Shown here: one piece after another, positions 1-5,852 of the stretch
How the letters are laid out: each line of letters opens with the position of its first letter
How positions within the stretch are numbered: position 1 is the first letter of the stretch
Assembly: GCA_958419945.1 (NCBI GenBank)
Contig: CATZIC010000060.1
Location: forward strand, 1-12,556
Length of the DNA stretch: 12,556 nucleotides
Direction: 5' to 3'
Source of the DNA: an uncultured Clostridia bacterium
Lineage (GTDB): Bacteria > Bacillota > Clostridia > Christensenellales > Borkfalkiaceae
Notes under the pieces: model-generated
What the model was told of the DNA's origin: nothing
The model's database searches: none
The model's input: the letters and a program-made list of their open reading frames with translations, nothing else
Program-made: the position numbers and the translations under genes

Positions 1-1
1 A

Positions 2-916
2 AGGGGAGTTGCATACTCCACTTTCACCATTTTACATATAAAATCCAACCAAATAGCGGAACTTATCGAGTACGATAACCCCAAAACCATAATGCTTAGG
101 GACGGATTAAATTACGATTACCCACGCACGGAAACCATTATAGGCGGCAAAAAAATATACCGCTCCGAGATAGAACTTCAGGTTGACGACACCTTCGTTT
201 TAATGAGCGACGGCTGCCCCCACGCAGGCATCGGCACAGCGTTCAATTTCGGTTGGAAGCATAGCGATATCGTTTCCTTTATGGAAGCCATAAACGCAGG
301 CGGCTACACCGCAAAAACTTTGGCAACTATGCTTGTGGACGAATGTAACAAACTTTACGGCAACCGCCCCGGCGACGACGCTACCGCAGCTGTGGTGAAA
401 ATAAGAAAACGTGTTCCTATGAACATACTTTTCGGCCCGCCGTCAAACAGAGACGACTGCACGCGCATGATGAGTTTGTTCTTTTCTAAAGAAGGAAAAC
501 ACATCGTTTGCGGAGGAACAACGTCGACGATAGCATCGAAATATCTCGGTAAGCCCTTAAAAGCAAGCCTTAAATTCGAGCGTTCCGACGTTCCGCCCAT
601 TGCGGAAATCGAGGGCGTGGACTTGGTAACCGAAGGGGTTATCACCGTCAATAAGGTTTTGACCTACGCAAAAGACTATCTTGCGGACAATAGCTCCTAC
701 GAGCAGTGGGGCTTCAAACGGGACGGCGCGTCGCTAATTTGCAGACTACTTTTCGAGGAAGCAACCGATATTAACTTTTACGTTGGCAGGGCAGTAAACC
801 CCGCTCACCAAAACCCCGATCTTCCTATCAATTTCAACATAAAAATGAACCTTGTCGAGGAACTTTCCCAATGCCTTTTAAAAATGGGCAAGCGTGTCAA
901 GGTAAGTTATTTTTAG
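2..916 (+). CDS. SpoIIE/PP2C-type serine phosphatase, C-terminal part, with extra C-terminal domain (5' truncated)
   Basis: The reading frame is open from base 2, so the gene begins upstream of the window; the ATG at 92 is internal. The first ~135 visible residues read as the end of a SpoIIE-type PP2C domain: STFTILHI, YDNPKTIMLRDG, DDTFVLMSDG and RPGDDATAAVVKI, carrying the Asp residues that bind Mn/Mg in this family. Such enzymes dephosphorylate Ser/Thr-phosphorylated proteins, often anti-anti-sigma-type partners. After KIRKR comes a second segment of ~165 residues (from VPMNILFGPPSNRDDC) that I cannot assign to a family; it contains CGGTTSTIASKYLGK and GVDLVTEGVITVNKVL. The hydrogenase gene starts 9 bp after the stop and shares the operon. 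Phosphatase genes beside group B/C [FeFe] hydrogenases are known in Clostridia, which suggests a signalling role linked to H2 or redox state. That role is inference. Confidence 0.85.
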   Translation, partial: RGVAYSTFTILHIKSNQIAELIEYDNPKTIMLRDGLNYDYPRTETIIGGKKIYRSEIELQVDDTFVLMSDGCPHAGIGTAFNFGWKHSDIVSFMEAINAGGYTAKTLATMLVDECNKLYGNRPGDDATAAVVKIRKRVPMNILFGPPSNRDDCTRMMSLFFSKEGKHIVCGGTTSTIASKYLGKPLKASLKFERSDVPPIAEIEGVDLVTEGVITVNKVLTYAKDYLADNSSYEQWGFKRDGASLICRLLFEEATDINFYVGRAVNPAHQNPDLPINFNIKMNLVEELSQCLLKMGKRVKVSYF

Positions 917-925
917 AGGTAAAAA

Positions 926-2353
926 ATGCGTAAATTCGATACAAAAGTTCAACATCTTAAATATAAGGTATTGCGTGAGGTCGCCAGACTTGCTTGGAAG
1001 GACCAACTTTTCGACCACATTTTAGACATCCCCGAAATCATCGTTCCCGGTCCCGTTCCCACCATGCGTTGCTGCATATATAAGGAAAGGGCAATCGTAA
1101 ACGAAAGGGTTAAACTTGCCATGGGCGGAGACAAGGAAAACAAAAACGTTATTCAGGTTATCAAAATTGCCTGCGACGAATGTCCTGTCGGCGGCTACGA
1201 GGTTACAAACGCCTGCCGTGGCTGTCTTGCACACCGCTGCGAGGACGTTTGCCGTTTCGGCGCAATTTCCTTCGACGAAAATCACGTCGCTCATATCGAC
1301 AAGTCAAAGTGTAAGGAATGCGGCGCCTGCTCCAAGGTTTGCCCGTATACCGCAATCGTCGGAAGAAAGCGTCCTTGTCAAGTGGCGTGCAAAATAAAAG
1401 CCATTTCCATGGACGAAAACAAAGCGGCGAAAATCGACAACGAAAAATGCATTTCCTGCGGGGCGTGCGTTTATCAATGTCCTTTCGGTGCAATTATGGA
1501 TAAATCCTATATCGTAAACGTTATAGAACTTCTTAAAAAGGCGAAAGAAAGCAAGGATTACAGAATGTACGCCGTGGTAGCGCCGTCAATTTCAAGCCAG
1601 TTTACCTACGCCAAGTTAGGGCAGGTTATATCGGGGCTTAAACTTATGGGCTTCCACACGGTAATAGAGGCGGCTCTCGGTGCGGATATGGTTGCCGAAG
1701 CGGAATCTCGTGAACTTTCCGAAAAAGGTTTTCTTACAAGTTCCTGCTGCCCTGCGTTCGTAACCTACGTAAAAACCGCTTTCCCCGACCTTATACCCTT
1801 TATTTCCCACAATCCGTCGCCAATGACGACCATTGCAAAATACATAAAGAGTATCGATAATAAGGCGAAAGTGGTGTTTATAGGTCCTTGTACGGCTAAA
1901 AAGTCGGAAGCGCAGCACGACGACGTAAAACCTTACGTTGACGGCGTTCTTACCTTTGAAGAACTTCAGGCCCTTTTTGACAGTCTTGACGAGGATATTA
2001 CAACCCTTCCCGAAGACGTTTTGGATAACGCTTCATACTTTGGTAGAATATTCGCAAGGTCGGGCGGTCTTTCGGATGCGGTTAACCAGGCGCTAAAAGA
2101 ACAAAATATAGATTTTGAGGCAAAACCCTGCGTTTGCGACGGCATAGAAGCCTGCAAAATCGCACTTTTGAAGAAGAGTAAAAACCTTCTTGATGCAAAC
2201 TTTATCGAGGGTATGGCGTGTATCGGCGGCTGCATAGGCGGCGCGGGTTGTCTTACTCACGGCGAAAAGAACAAAGCCGAAGTAGATAAGTACGGCAGAG
2301 AGGCTTACGAAAAGACCATTTTGGACGCAACGTCCGTAACGAAACAATTTTAA
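926..2353 (+). CDS. Monomeric [FeFe] hydrogenase, group B-like, with ferredoxin-type 4Fe-4S domains
   Basis: Complete 475-aa protein; SD AGAGG lies just before the ATG. The N-terminal ~90 residues are hydrogenase-specific. Residues ~97-188 hold two ferredoxin-like modules rich in Cys: ACRGCLAHRCEDVC with CKECGACSKVCP, then PCQVACKIKAI with CISCGACVYQCP, enough for several 4Fe-4S clusters. The catalytic H-cluster motifs follow: TSSCCPAF (C274/C275), IGPCTAKKSE (C322) and EGMACIGGCIGGAGC (C432, C436), so all four H-cluster cysteines (C275, C322, C432, C436) are present. The aromatic W after TSCCPG in group A enzymes is F here, and the Met before the PC motif is Gly; both fit group B (TIGR04105-type) rather than group A. 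It should reduce protons or oxidise H2 with ferredoxin in the cytoplasm. The HydE/F/G maturases are not in the window. Whether it is catalytic or sensory cannot be settled here. Confidence 0.93.
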   Translation: MRKFDTKVQHLKYKVLREVARLAWKDQLFDHILDIPEIIVPGPVPTMRCCIYKERAIVNERVKLAMGGDKENKNVIQVIKIACDECPVGGYEVTNACRGCLAHRCEDVCRFGAISFDENHVAHIDKSKCKECGACSKVCPYTAIVGRKRPCQVACKIKAISMDENKAAKIDNEKCISCGACVYQCPFGAIMDKSYIVNVIELLKKAKESKDYRMYAVVAPSISSQFTYAKLGQVISGLKLMGFHTVIEAALGADMVAEAESRELSEKGFLTSSCCPAFVTYVKTAFPDLIPFISHNPSPMTTIAKYIKSIDNKAKVVFIGPCTAKKSEAQHDDVKPYVDGVLTFEELQALFDSLDEDITTLPEDVLDNASYFGRIFARSGGLSDAVNQALKEQNIDFEAKPCVCDGIEACKIALLKKSKNLLDANFIEGMACIGGCIGGAGCLTHGEKNKAEVDKYGREAYEKTILDATSVTKQF

Positions 2354-2375
2354 TATTTCGATTTAATTTTTATAG

Positions 2376-2401
2376 AAATTTATCGGAATTTGTCAAAAAA
2401 G
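2376..2401 (+). repeat. 26-bp direct repeat, left copy
   Basis: A perfect 26-base match, containing ATCGGAATTTGTCAAAAAAG at its 3' end, recurs at 4595-4620. This copy lies 23 bp after the hydrogenase stop codon; the other begins on the last base of the MATE-kinase stop codon. The two copies bracket exactly one transcription unit. The A-tract of this copy runs into GAAATTTTTTT, which could be a weak or decayed terminator. Confidence 0.9.
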
Positions 2402-2446
2402 AAATTTTTTTGTCCGTATCGATTTTGAAAATAATTGACAAATTCC
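2385..2446. repeat. 12-bp inverted repeat overlapping the MATE-kinase promoter -35
   Basis: GGAATTTGTCAA at 2385-2396 and its exact reverse complement TTGACAAATTCC at 2435-2446 are separated by 38 bp. The right arm contains the -35 hexamer TTGACA. The left arm is the core of the 26-bp direct repeat, so the 12-mer occurs three times around this gene (the third at 4604-4615). It could be an operator, a long-range hairpin or a mobile-element end; the sequence does not decide. Confidence 0.6.
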
Positions 2447-2463
2447 CTCGATTTTGCTAATAT
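2435..2463 (+). promoter_or_regulatory. Strong sigma-A-type promoter for the MATE-kinase gene
   Basis: Consensus -35 TTGACA (2435-2440), 17-bp spacer, -10 TAATAT (2458-2463) preceded by TGC, which makes an extended -10. An overlapping TATAAT sits at 2461-2466. Transcription would start near 2470, leaving a leader of about 120 nt before the ATG at 2589. Confidence 0.8.
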
Positions 2464-2486
2464 AATACTGTTGAACAGCAAGTTGT

Positions 2487-2520
2487 GGCGTAGAATTCTG
2501 ACAAAATTCTACGCCGCTTT
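2487..2520 (+). terminator. Terminator-like (attenuator) hairpin in the MATE-kinase leader
   Basis: GGCGTAGAATT (2487-2497) pairs perfectly with AATTCTACGCC (2505-2515) across a 7-nt loop and is followed by GCTTTTA. It sits ~20 nt downstream of the predicted transcription start and ~70 nt upstream of the coding region, so it is placed to act as an attenuator. The U-tract is short (four U), so termination may be weak. Confidence 0.6.
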
Positions 2521-2521
2521 T

Positions 2522-2602
2522 ATGTCCTTCGCAGGTTTCAGACGTTCTTTACTCGGACAAAGACGAATCTTATTTGTCGGAGTATTTTATGGAAAATTCT
2601 AA
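2522..2602 (+). CDS. Possible 26-codon leader ORF overlapping the MATE-kinase start
   Basis: ATG at 2522 immediately follows the terminator-like hairpin and opens a 26-codon frame ending TAA at 2600-2602, which runs past the MATE-kinase ATG (2589) in another frame. The peptide starts MSFAGFRRSLLGQRR and contains two RR pairs. I see no clear Shine-Dalgarno site ahead of it, so it may not be translated. If it is, ribosomes on it would melt the hairpin that covers the downstream ribosome binding site, as in translationally regulated resistance-gene leaders. This is a speculative call based on position only. Confidence 0.25.
   Translation: MSFAGFRRSLLGQRRILFVGVFYGKF
2551..2583 (+). promoter_or_regulatory. 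Hairpin sequestering the MATE-kinase ribosome binding site
   Basis: ACTCGGACAAA (2551-2561) pairs with TTTGTCGGAGT (2573-2583) apart from one G-G mismatch, with an 11-nt loop. The 3' arm contains the SD GGAG (2579-2582), 6 nt before ATG 2589. An alternative pairing, TGTCC (2523-2527) with GGACA (2555-2559), would break this stem and free the SD, so the leader could switch between two folds. Confidence 0.5.
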
Positions 2603-4595
2603 GATTCAGTCCAATGAGTTTCTCGGAACCGGAAAAGTAAAAAATCTATTGCTAAAGTTTTCGGTTCCATGTGTTTTAAGTCTTATCATACAGGCTCTTT
2701 ATAACCTTGTCGATCAGATATACATCGGTCATTCCCCCGAACTCGGCGCTATCGGTAATGCCGCAACGGGAATAGTGTATCCGCTTACGGTAATTGCGCT
2801 TGGTATCGGGCTATGGCTCGGCGACGGTGCAGCCGCCTGTATGAGTATAAATCAAGGCAGAAACAATGCTCAGGGTTCGTCTAAAAGCGTCGGAACGGCT
2901 TTTACCATAGGAACGCTTTCAGGTATTTTGATGACAATACTTGTTTTGTGCCTGAAAACGCCCATTTTGCAGGCAATCGGCGGTAGCGGCGTCGTGCTTG
3001 ATGCGGCGGTGGAATATTCCGTCTTTATAAGTATCGGCTTTACTTTCTTTATCTTAGCGTGTGTCCTAAACCCCATTATCCGTGCCGACGGTAGCCCGAA
3101 ATACGCAATGTTGGCAATGGCTGTGGGAGCGGTTTTGAATATCATTCTCGATCCGATTTTTATCTATGCTTGCGGCATGGGTATGACGGGTGCGGCGCTT
3201 GCTACTTTTTTAGGGCAGACGTTAACTTTTGCGATGCATTTTATATATCTGTTTCGCAGTAAAACTTTCCGTGTAAACATAAAGGATTTTATCCCATCGT
3301 GCAAGCATATCGGAGAATTATTAAAATTCGGAATATCAAGTTTTTTAACCCAAATCGCAATCGTCATAATCTCGATAGTAAACAATATATTGCTTGGTAT
3401 TTACAGCGCGTCAAGCGGTTATGATATTATGGTTACGCAGGGCGTTATAACCCTTGCGTTTAAGGTGTTCGGAATCGTTGTTTCGATTATCGTGGGCATC
3501 GCATCGGGCGGTCAGCCGATCGTCGGGTACAATTACGGTGCAAAAAAATACGACCGTGTAAAACAAACCTATAAGTTTATCTTGATAGCGACGGTAATTG
3601 TCGGTATAATTGCAACGATATTGTTTGAAGCGTGTCCTACGCTTTTCTTGCTGATTTTCGGCGACGGCGGTAGTTCGGTTGATAAGACGATGTACAGTAA
3701 TTTTACCGCTTTGACTTTCAGAATCTATCTTGGATTTATTCTTTTAACTTGCGTTACAAAAGTTACGGCAATATTTATGCAATCTATCGGTAAACCTGTA
3801 AAAGCGGCTGTTATTTCTATGGGGCGTGACGTTGTTTTTCTTGTTCCGCCCGCAATACTGATGTGCGTTTTCGGCGGCGTTGATTTACTTTTGTGGAGCG
3901 CACCTATTGCAGACGTTCTTGCCTTCATATTATCTGCCGTTTTAGTTGTATCGGAACTTAAAAGAATGCCTGAACAAGAAAACCGTTCGGAGGAAGAAAT
4001 CGATAATTCGATTGCTTCGTCGGTTTCGGGAAGAATTATAACGATTGCCCGTGAACATGGAACAAAAGGCAGAGCAATAGGTGAAGCCGTTGCGAAAAAA
4101 TTAGGTATTCCGTTTTACGATAAGACTATAACGGCACTCGTAGCGGAACAATCGGGCTTAGCAAAGGAATTTGTCGAATCGATAAACGAAGGTGAAATAA
4201 ACTTAGCTCAAAGCTTGTATATTGGGCTTGAACCGTCATCGCAAGCAGCTCTTGCACAAAACAAAGTTTTAAACGCAATCGCACAAAATGGCGCCTGCGT
4301 AATAGTTGGACGGTGCGCCGATTACGTTTTAAAAGAATTTAAGCCTTTAAAAGTGTTTATATGTGCGCCGAAAGAATACAGGATAAAGAAAATTTCCGAA
4401 ATGTACGGCGACAACGAAATACAAGCCGCACATAATATAGAAAAATCCGATAAACGGCGTGCCGCATATTACAATATGATCACGTCGCAGGAATGGGGCA
4501 TGGCAAGCAATTACGACCTTTCTATAAATTCGGATATAGGCGTTCAGGCTTCGGCAAATTTAATTGTAGAATACTTAAAATCAAGCGAAAAATAA
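2589..4595 (+). CDS. MATE-family efflux transporter fused to a cytidylate-kinase-like domain
   Basis: 668 aa from ATG 2589. An in-frame TTG at 2574 would be 5 residues longer but lies inside the SD hairpin; GGAG at 2579-2582 fits the ATG. Residues ~1-445 are a 12-helix MATE transporter resembling MepA: NLVDQIYIGHSPELGAIGN near the N terminus, IIRADGSPKYAM and NIILDPIFIYACGMG in the middle. MATE proteins export cationic drugs using Na+ or H+ gradients. A charged linker (~446-480, PEQENRSEEEID) leads to residues ~481-668, which match the cytidylate-kinase-like family (Cytidylate_kin2): ITIAREHGTKGRAIG, LGIPFYDK, VIVGRCADYVLKEF, VFICAPKEYRIKKI, SDKRRAAYYN, WGMASNYDLSINSD. The P-loop is the family's GR variant, not the usual GKS/T. 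The kinase substrate is unknown. Expressed alone from its own promoter, between 26-bp repeats. A fused cytoplasmic nucleotide sensor or kinase regulating export is inference. Confidence 0.9.
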   Translation: MENSKIQSNEFLGTGKVKNLLLKFSVPCVLSLIIQALYNLVDQIYIGHSPELGAIGNAATGIVYPLTVIALGIGLWLGDGAAACMSINQGRNNAQGSSKSVGTAFTIGTLSGILMTILVLCLKTPILQAIGGSGVVLDAAVEYSVFISIGFTFFILACVLNPIIRADGSPKYAMLAMAVGAVLNIILDPIFIYACGMGMTGAALATFLGQTLTFAMHFIYLFRSKTFRVNIKDFIPSCKHIGELLKFGISSFLTQIAIVIISIVNNILLGIYSASSGYDIMVTQGVITLAFKVFGIVVSIIVGIASGGQPIVGYNYGAKKYDRVKQTYKFILIATVIVGIIATILFEACPTLFLLIFGDGGSSVDKTMYSNFTALTFRIYLGFILLTCVTKVTAIFMQSIGKPVKAAVISMGRDVVFLVPPAILMCVFGGVDLLLWSAPIADVLAFILSAVLVVSELKRMPEQENRSEEEIDNSIASSVSGRIITIAREHGTKGRAIGEAVAKKLGIPFYDKTITALVAEQSGLAKEFVESINEGEINLAQSLYIGLEPSSQAALAQNKVLNAIAQNGACVIVGRCADYVLKEFKPLKVFICAPKEYRIKKISEMYGDNEIQAAHNIEKSDKRRAAYYNMITSQEWGMASNYDLSINSDIGVQASANLIVEYLKSSEK

Positions 4596-4620
4596 AATTT
4601 ATCGGAATTTGTCAAAAAAG
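4595..4620 (+). repeat. 26-bp direct repeat, right copy
   Basis: Identical over 26 bases to 2376-2401. It begins on the last base of the MATE-kinase stop codon and its A-tract forms the 5' side of the terminator at 4621-4644. Recombination between the copies would remove the whole MATE-kinase unit (about 2.2 kb) and leave the hydrogenase followed by an intact terminator. Confidence 0.9.
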
Positions 4621-4650
4621 GAAAGGTTTTTAGGTAAACCTTTCTTTTTT
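4615..4650 (+). terminator. Rho-independent terminator after the MATE-kinase gene
   Basis: GAAAGGTTT (4621-4629) pairs with AAACCTTTC (4636-4644) across a 6-nt loop, followed by six T (4645-4650). The A-tract before the stem makes it potentially active in both directions. Confidence 0.85.
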
Positions 4651-4672
4651 ACTATAAAAATTTTAAAAACAC

Positions 4673-4699
4673 TTGCAAAAAGGGAAAAAGTGTTATAAA
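4673..4699 (+). promoter_or_regulatory. Probable promoter of the PucR-like regulator gene
   Basis: Extended -10 TGTTATAAA (TATAAA at 4694-4699) with a -35-like TTGCAA at 4673-4678. The spacer is only 15 bp, so the extended -10 would carry most of the activity. The predicted start (~4706) lies just upstream of the palindrome at 4713-4731. Confidence 0.55.
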
Positions 4700-4712
4700 A
4701 TTAAATAAAGAA

Positions 4713-4731
4713 TTTGTGCAAGTTGCACAAA
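4713..4731. promoter_or_regulatory. 19-bp perfect palindrome, candidate operator
   Basis: TTTGTGCAA-G-TTGCACAAA is perfectly symmetric about G4722. It lies just downstream of the predicted -10 (4694-4699), about 18 bp before the ATG of the PucR/CdaR-like gene. That position suits repression or autoregulation by a dimeric DNA-binding protein. The RNA could also fold as a short hairpin, but there is no T-tract after it, so it is not a terminator. Confidence 0.65.
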
Positions 4732-4748
4732 AAGGTTTTAGGTGAAAA

Positions 4749-5786
4749 ATGAAACGATTATCCGCAATACTTAATTCCGTAACCTTACGTACCGGAATAG
4801 AAATAACAGCCTTTTCCGATAATATGAAGTACGTGATAACCCACAACGATACTCCGCCGGTTATGCCTAACCGCACGGATTTTTCACAAATATATTCCTC
4901 GCAAAAGCAAAACAGAACCTTTTTTAGGTTCCGCTTTTCAGGCGTTAATTTTACGGGAAGCATCGTGGGTGCTGATAAATCGGTCGAAAATTACGCCTAT
5001 TTGATTACTTCGCTTATCGAAAATTACAAAGACGAAACAGACGGTTTAGAGGCTAAGGAAATAGTTCGGAGAATGGTTCTCGGCGAAATTTCTTCTAGTA
5101 GCCTACAAAGTTTTATGGAAGAAAACGGTATTATAGGCGGAGATTGTTTTTGTTTGGCAATTTCCACGGACAAGCACGGCTACGAGGCGGTTAAAAACTG
5201 TTTAACCGCAAAACGACAGGACAGTAACTTAGTTGCGGAAATAGACGATACGACGCTTGCCTATATAAAAATCGTTGATAAAGAAGTGGAAAAGCCTTCC
5301 GCAAAGGACTTTGCACAAAGCCTATATAAAGAGATCTTACATGCGACGGGCCTGAAAGTCGTAATAGGGGTCGGCACCTATAAAGAAGGGCTTTATAAAG
5401 CGGATATTTCCTTTAAAGAGGCGATGGCTGCAATGAAAATGAACGGCTTTTTGTGCAACAATTCTTCGATTCGTACCTTTAATGACTTTATGGTCGTAAG
5501 GCTTTTAGAGGACGTGCCCAAATACAGGCTAAAGGAACTGAGCGCAAGCCTTTTAAGCGAAGAAGCAAAAGCCCTTTTTGCCGACGAAGAGATGGTTCGT
5601 ACCGCTGAAGTCTTTTTCGAAAACAACCTTAATATGAGCGAGGCAAGCCGTGAACTTTACACCCACCGCAACACGCTTTCCTACCGCCTTGATAAAATAA
5701 AGCGTGCAACAAATCTCGATATAAGAAGATTTTCCGACGCCCTAACCTTCAGAATCCTTTCCGTTATCAAAAAAATCACCGATTAA
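4749..5786 (+). CDS. PucR/CdaR-type transcriptional regulator
   Basis: 345 aa; SD AGGTGA lies about 4 nt before the ATG. The C-terminal ~55 residues form a PucR-type helix-turn-helix: NMSEASRELYTHRNTL and SYRLDKIKRATNLDIR (about residues 295-328), closely matching the family pattern of activators such as PucR and CdaR. The middle (about 100-235, with VVIGVGTYKEG at ~204-214 and SFKEAMAAM after it) resembles the degenerate GGDEF-like domain of CdaR proteins and lacks a GGDEF active site. The N-terminal ~95 residues look like a sensor domain I cannot assign. It should bind DNA as a dimer; the palindrome just upstream is a candidate site. The inducer and targets are unknown. The S41 protease gene follows 66 bp downstream on the same strand and may be co-transcribed. 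Confidence 0.85.
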   Translation: MKRLSAILNSVTLRTGIEITAFSDNMKYVITHNDTPPVMPNRTDFSQIYSSQKQNRTFFRFRFSGVNFTGSIVGADKSVENYAYLITSLIENYKDETDGLEAKEIVRRMVLGEISSSSLQSFMEENGIIGGDCFCLAISTDKHGYEAVKNCLTAKRQDSNLVAEIDDTTLAYIKIVDKEVEKPSAKDFAQSLYKEILHATGLKVVIGVGTYKEGLYKADISFKEAMAAMKMNGFLCNNSSIRTFNDFMVVRLLEDVPKYRLKELSASLLSEEAKALFADEEMVRTAEVFFENNLNMSEASRELYTHRNTLSYRLDKIKRATNLDIRRFSDALTFRILSVIKKITD

Positions 5787-5812
5787 GCCTTTCGGCAAAA
5801 ATACTCGATAAC

Positions 5813-5833
5813 GGGCTTATAGCCCCACTTTTT
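5813..5833 (+). terminator. Weak terminator-like hairpin between regulator and protease genes
   Basis: GGGCT (5813-5817) and AGCCC (5821-5825) form a 5-bp stem with a 3-nt loop, then CACTTTTTA. It is short and the T-tract is offset, so partial read-through into the protease gene is likely. Confidence 0.3.
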
Positions 5834-5852
5834 ATAGATTTAAGGAGATATT

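Noticed and set aside
2487..2583. Guanidine-II or other known riboswitch ahead of the efflux gene
   Set aside because: The two hairpins have loops of 7 and 11 nt without the paired ACGR tetraloops, and no other known class was recognised.
2574..2588. TTG start giving a 673-aa MATE-kinase
   Set aside because: The TTG lies inside the SD-masking stem with no SD ahead of it; GGAG fits ATG 2589.
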